From Aquirhabdus sp. (GTDB taxonomy: Bacteria > Pseudomonadota > Gammaproteobacteria > Pseudomonadales > Moraxellaceae): 7,251 nucleotides of DNA. Shown in pieces: positions 6,223 to 7,251 of the stretch. A program made the position numbers and the translations under genes. The stretch is taken from NCBI GenBank assembly GCA_030152425.1, contig JASLJP010000004.1:1-7251 (forward strand), written 5' to 3'. The notes beneath the pieces are model-generated. The model did no database searches. It had not been told where the DNA came from and was given only the letters and a program-made list of their open reading frames with translations. Each line of letters opens with the position of its first letter. The stretch's first letter is position 1.

Positions 6223-6253
6223 TTCACCCAGAACAATTGAAGGCTACCTGCTC

Positions 6254-6982
6254 ATGCCGCCCAAACAATGGAATGCCAAACAACGACAGTATGCCGCTGC
6301 CATGCAGCGGTACGACAGTCACTGGATTTATCAGCGGATCAATCAATGGGTGTCTTGGTCGAATCTCGTGCTACAAGTGTTGTTGTTTGCCCTCTTGTGG
6401 TCAGTGCCCCTGGCGTGGGGGTGGCATCTATTGGCCGTGATCATGGCCTATGTCCTTGCAGACTTCGTCAACGGTCTTGTTCATCTTTATATGGATCACA
6501 ATGATCATTACGAATCTATAGTCGGGCCCTTTATCGCGGCGTTTCATTTGCACCATGACATTCCGCGTTACCGTGATCGGCCGCTGTGGCGCATTTATAT
6601 CGAGGAGTCAGGGTCGAAGATTTGGTTAGTCGTCTACTCGAGTCTATGGCTGCTGTTTGGGCTGTTGTTGCCAGTTCCGCCGCTGTTGTTGTGGACCGGC
6701 ATTTACTTTGCGGTGTTTTCATCGATTGCCGAGGTATCGCATTATTTATGCCATAACAGCGATGCGCGCTGGGTTCGCCAACTGCAATCCTTTTGGCTGC
6801 TACTGCCCAAGCAGCATCACATGCGCCATCATCGATATGACAATATGAATTACGCCTTTTTAAACGGCATGACCGATCCGTTGATCAATTGGATCGCCAA
6901 GCGCTATTACAGGGGGTATCAGACGACGACTGATCAACATACCGACCTCTATCAACAAAAAGAGCAACTGCCTGAGGCTTGA
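6254..6982 (+). CDS. putative membrane lipid desaturase of the Kua/TMEM189/CarF family
   Basis: The 242-residue product is an integral membrane protein with histidine clusters typical of membrane diiron desaturases: DFVNGLVH (70-77), FHLHH (97-101), EVSHYLCH (160-167) and KQHHMRHH (186-193), the last followed by YAFLNGMTDPL (200-210). That order matches the TMEM189/Kua/CarF family as I know it (DFxxGLVHW, FxxHH, P(K/R)xHHxxHH, then a G-x-x-(N/D)-P-L end). CarF of Myxococcus and human TMEM189 are plasmanylethanolamine desaturases that form the vinyl-ether bond of plasmalogens; the substrate here is unknown. Hydrophobic helices lie at about 38-66, 123-141 and 143-159. ATG 6254 (M of MPPKQWNAKQ) has AAGG (6240-6243) ten bases upstream; the earlier in-frame GTG at 6203 precedes the -10 box. 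It is divergent from the four-helix protein. A different hydroxylase/desaturase activity cannot be excluded. Confidence 0.8.
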   Translation: MPPKQWNAKQRQYAAAMQRYDSHWIYQRINQWVSWSNLVLQVLLFALLWSVPLAWGWHLLAVIMAYVLADFVNGLVHLYMDHNDHYESIVGPFIAAFHLHHDIPRYRDRPLWRIYIEESGSKIWLVVYSSLWLLFGLLLPVPPLLLWTGIYFAVFSSIAEVSHYLCHNSDARWVRQLQSFWLLLPKQHHMRHHRYDNMNYAFLNGMTDPLINWIAKRYYRGYQTTTDQHTDLYQQKEQLPEA

Positions 6983-6994
6983 GTCTACTTGGTA

Positions 6995-7033
6995 ATATTG
7001 AGGTGTAGCAGTGTGTCGGAAACCTGCCAATAT
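6995..7033 (+). repeat. inverted repeat after the desaturase-like gene, weak terminator candidate
   Basis: ATATTGAGGT (6995-7004) can pair with ACCT plus CAATAT (7022-7025, 7028-7033), leaving a 2-base bulge and a 17-base loop. It starts 13 bases past the stop codon. The following sequence is CGTGCAGTATTTCTTTG, a discontinuous T-rich stretch, so termination is possible but not convincing. Confidence 0.3.
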
Positions 7034-7110
7034 CGTGCAGTATTTCTTTGTCTGAAAGAGGTTGCCTTTAGTGCGGGATTGATCTACAACATCTTTATAC
7101 TGATGTGCAG

Positions 7111-7145
7111 CGGTTAGGTTTTCTGAGTCTTAAAAAAACTAACCG
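7111..7145 (+). promoter_or_regulatory. stem-loop in the leader of the last gene
   Basis: CGGTTAG (7111-7117) and CTAACCG (7139-7145) are perfect 7-bp reverse complements. Inside them TTTT (7119-7122) can pair with the A-run (7132-7138), extending the stem with a bulge. The hairpin ends 11 bases before the ribosome site, so it may be a leader structure rather than a terminator; no T-run follows it. A possible -10 box TATACT (7096-7101) upstream has no good -35 partner. Confidence 0.45.
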
Positions 7146-7152
7146 TATGCCG

Positions 7153-7162
7153 ATACAAGGAG
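7153..7162 (+). promoter_or_regulatory. ribosome binding site overlapping a CsrA-like site
   Basis: AAGGAG (7157-7162) is six bases from the ATG at 7169, an ideal Shine-Dalgarno. With the preceding bases it reads ATACAAGGA (7153-7161), identical to the first nine positions of the CsrA selection consensus RUACARGGAUGU; the last three positions differ. Further GGA triplets lie at 7018-7020 and 7076-7078. Confidence 0.45.
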
Positions 7163-7168
7163 AGTGTT

Positions 7169-7251
7169 ATGTCAGAAGAGTTGGTTATCACCAGTAGCTC
7201 ATATGTGGTGTTGTGGAGTCCACATCGTAAACAATTCCATATCGAGACTGT
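7169..7251 (+). CDS. unrecognised protein, N-terminal 27 residues only (3'-truncated by window edge)
   Basis: The ATG at 7169 opens a frame that runs off the right edge: MSEELVITSSSYVVLWSPHR and on to FHIET, with two further bases. The strong RBS six bases upstream, a leader hairpin and the in-frame openness support a real gene, but 27 residues are too few for a family. The segment is not a signal peptide; it looks like the start of a small soluble protein with beta-strand-like stretches. It follows the desaturase-like gene by 186 bases on the same strand, and that gap contains no other gene I can support. Confidence 0.7.
   Translation, partial: MSEELVITSSSYVVLWSPHRKQFHIET

Noticed and set aside
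6203..6253. N-terminal extension of the desaturase-like gene from the GTG at 6203
   Set aside because: The perfect TATAAT box at 6217-6222 would lie inside it, the GTG has no ribosome site, and the ATG at 6254 has a purine-rich AAGG upstream.

Overview
The window looks like a chromosomal piece of a gammaproteobacterium in the order Pseudomonadales, most probably a Moraxellaceae member related to Acinetobacter but richer in G+C (near 50% by eye). Three things point there: the minus-strand order alaS-lysC-csrA followed by a tRNA gene, a LysC of the Pseudomonas/Corynebacterium heterotetramer type, and a CsrA whose core is followed by a hydrophilic 18-residue tail of the Acinetobacter kind. The family assignment is inference from remembered sequences, not from a search.

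Layout. Positions 1-704 (+) hold the C-terminal three quarters of a LysR-type regulator whose DNA-binding domain lies off the left edge. It converges on a tRNA-Arg(CCT) gene (744-819, -). Next, all on the minus strand, come csrA (1004-1243), lysC (1435-2715) and alaS (2781-5447), so transcription runs alaS -> lysC -> csrA -> tRNA. This is a housekeeping block: alanyl-tRNA synthetase, the first enzyme of the lysine/threonine/methionine branch, and the global post-transcriptional regulator CsrA. The spacers contain a palindrome abutting the probable alaS -10 box, an 11-bp perfect hairpin between lysC and csrA, and a csrA leader with five GGA triplets, one in the Shine-Dalgarno sequence, which suggests autoregulation.

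Right of alaS the content becomes accessory. A small four-helix membrane protein of unknown function (5647-6096, -) is transcribed divergently from a histidine-rich integral membrane protein (6254-6982, +). The latter resembles the Kua/TMEM189/CarF lipid-desaturase family, which includes plasmanylethanolamine desaturase. Their 157-bp shared promoter region has a 9-bp direct repeat with a palindromic core, repeated exactly 60 bp apart, and a small inverted repeat inside one promoter spacer. At the right edge a short unrecognised protein starts (7169 onward, +). Its leader has a hairpin and an RBS matching the first nine bases of the CsrA RNA-binding consensus.

No insertion sequence, CRISPR array, integrase or phage gene is visible, and none of the complete genes shows a frameshift or internal stop. 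The least ordinary parts are the putative lipid desaturase with its divergent membrane partner, and the possible CsrA control of the last gene.
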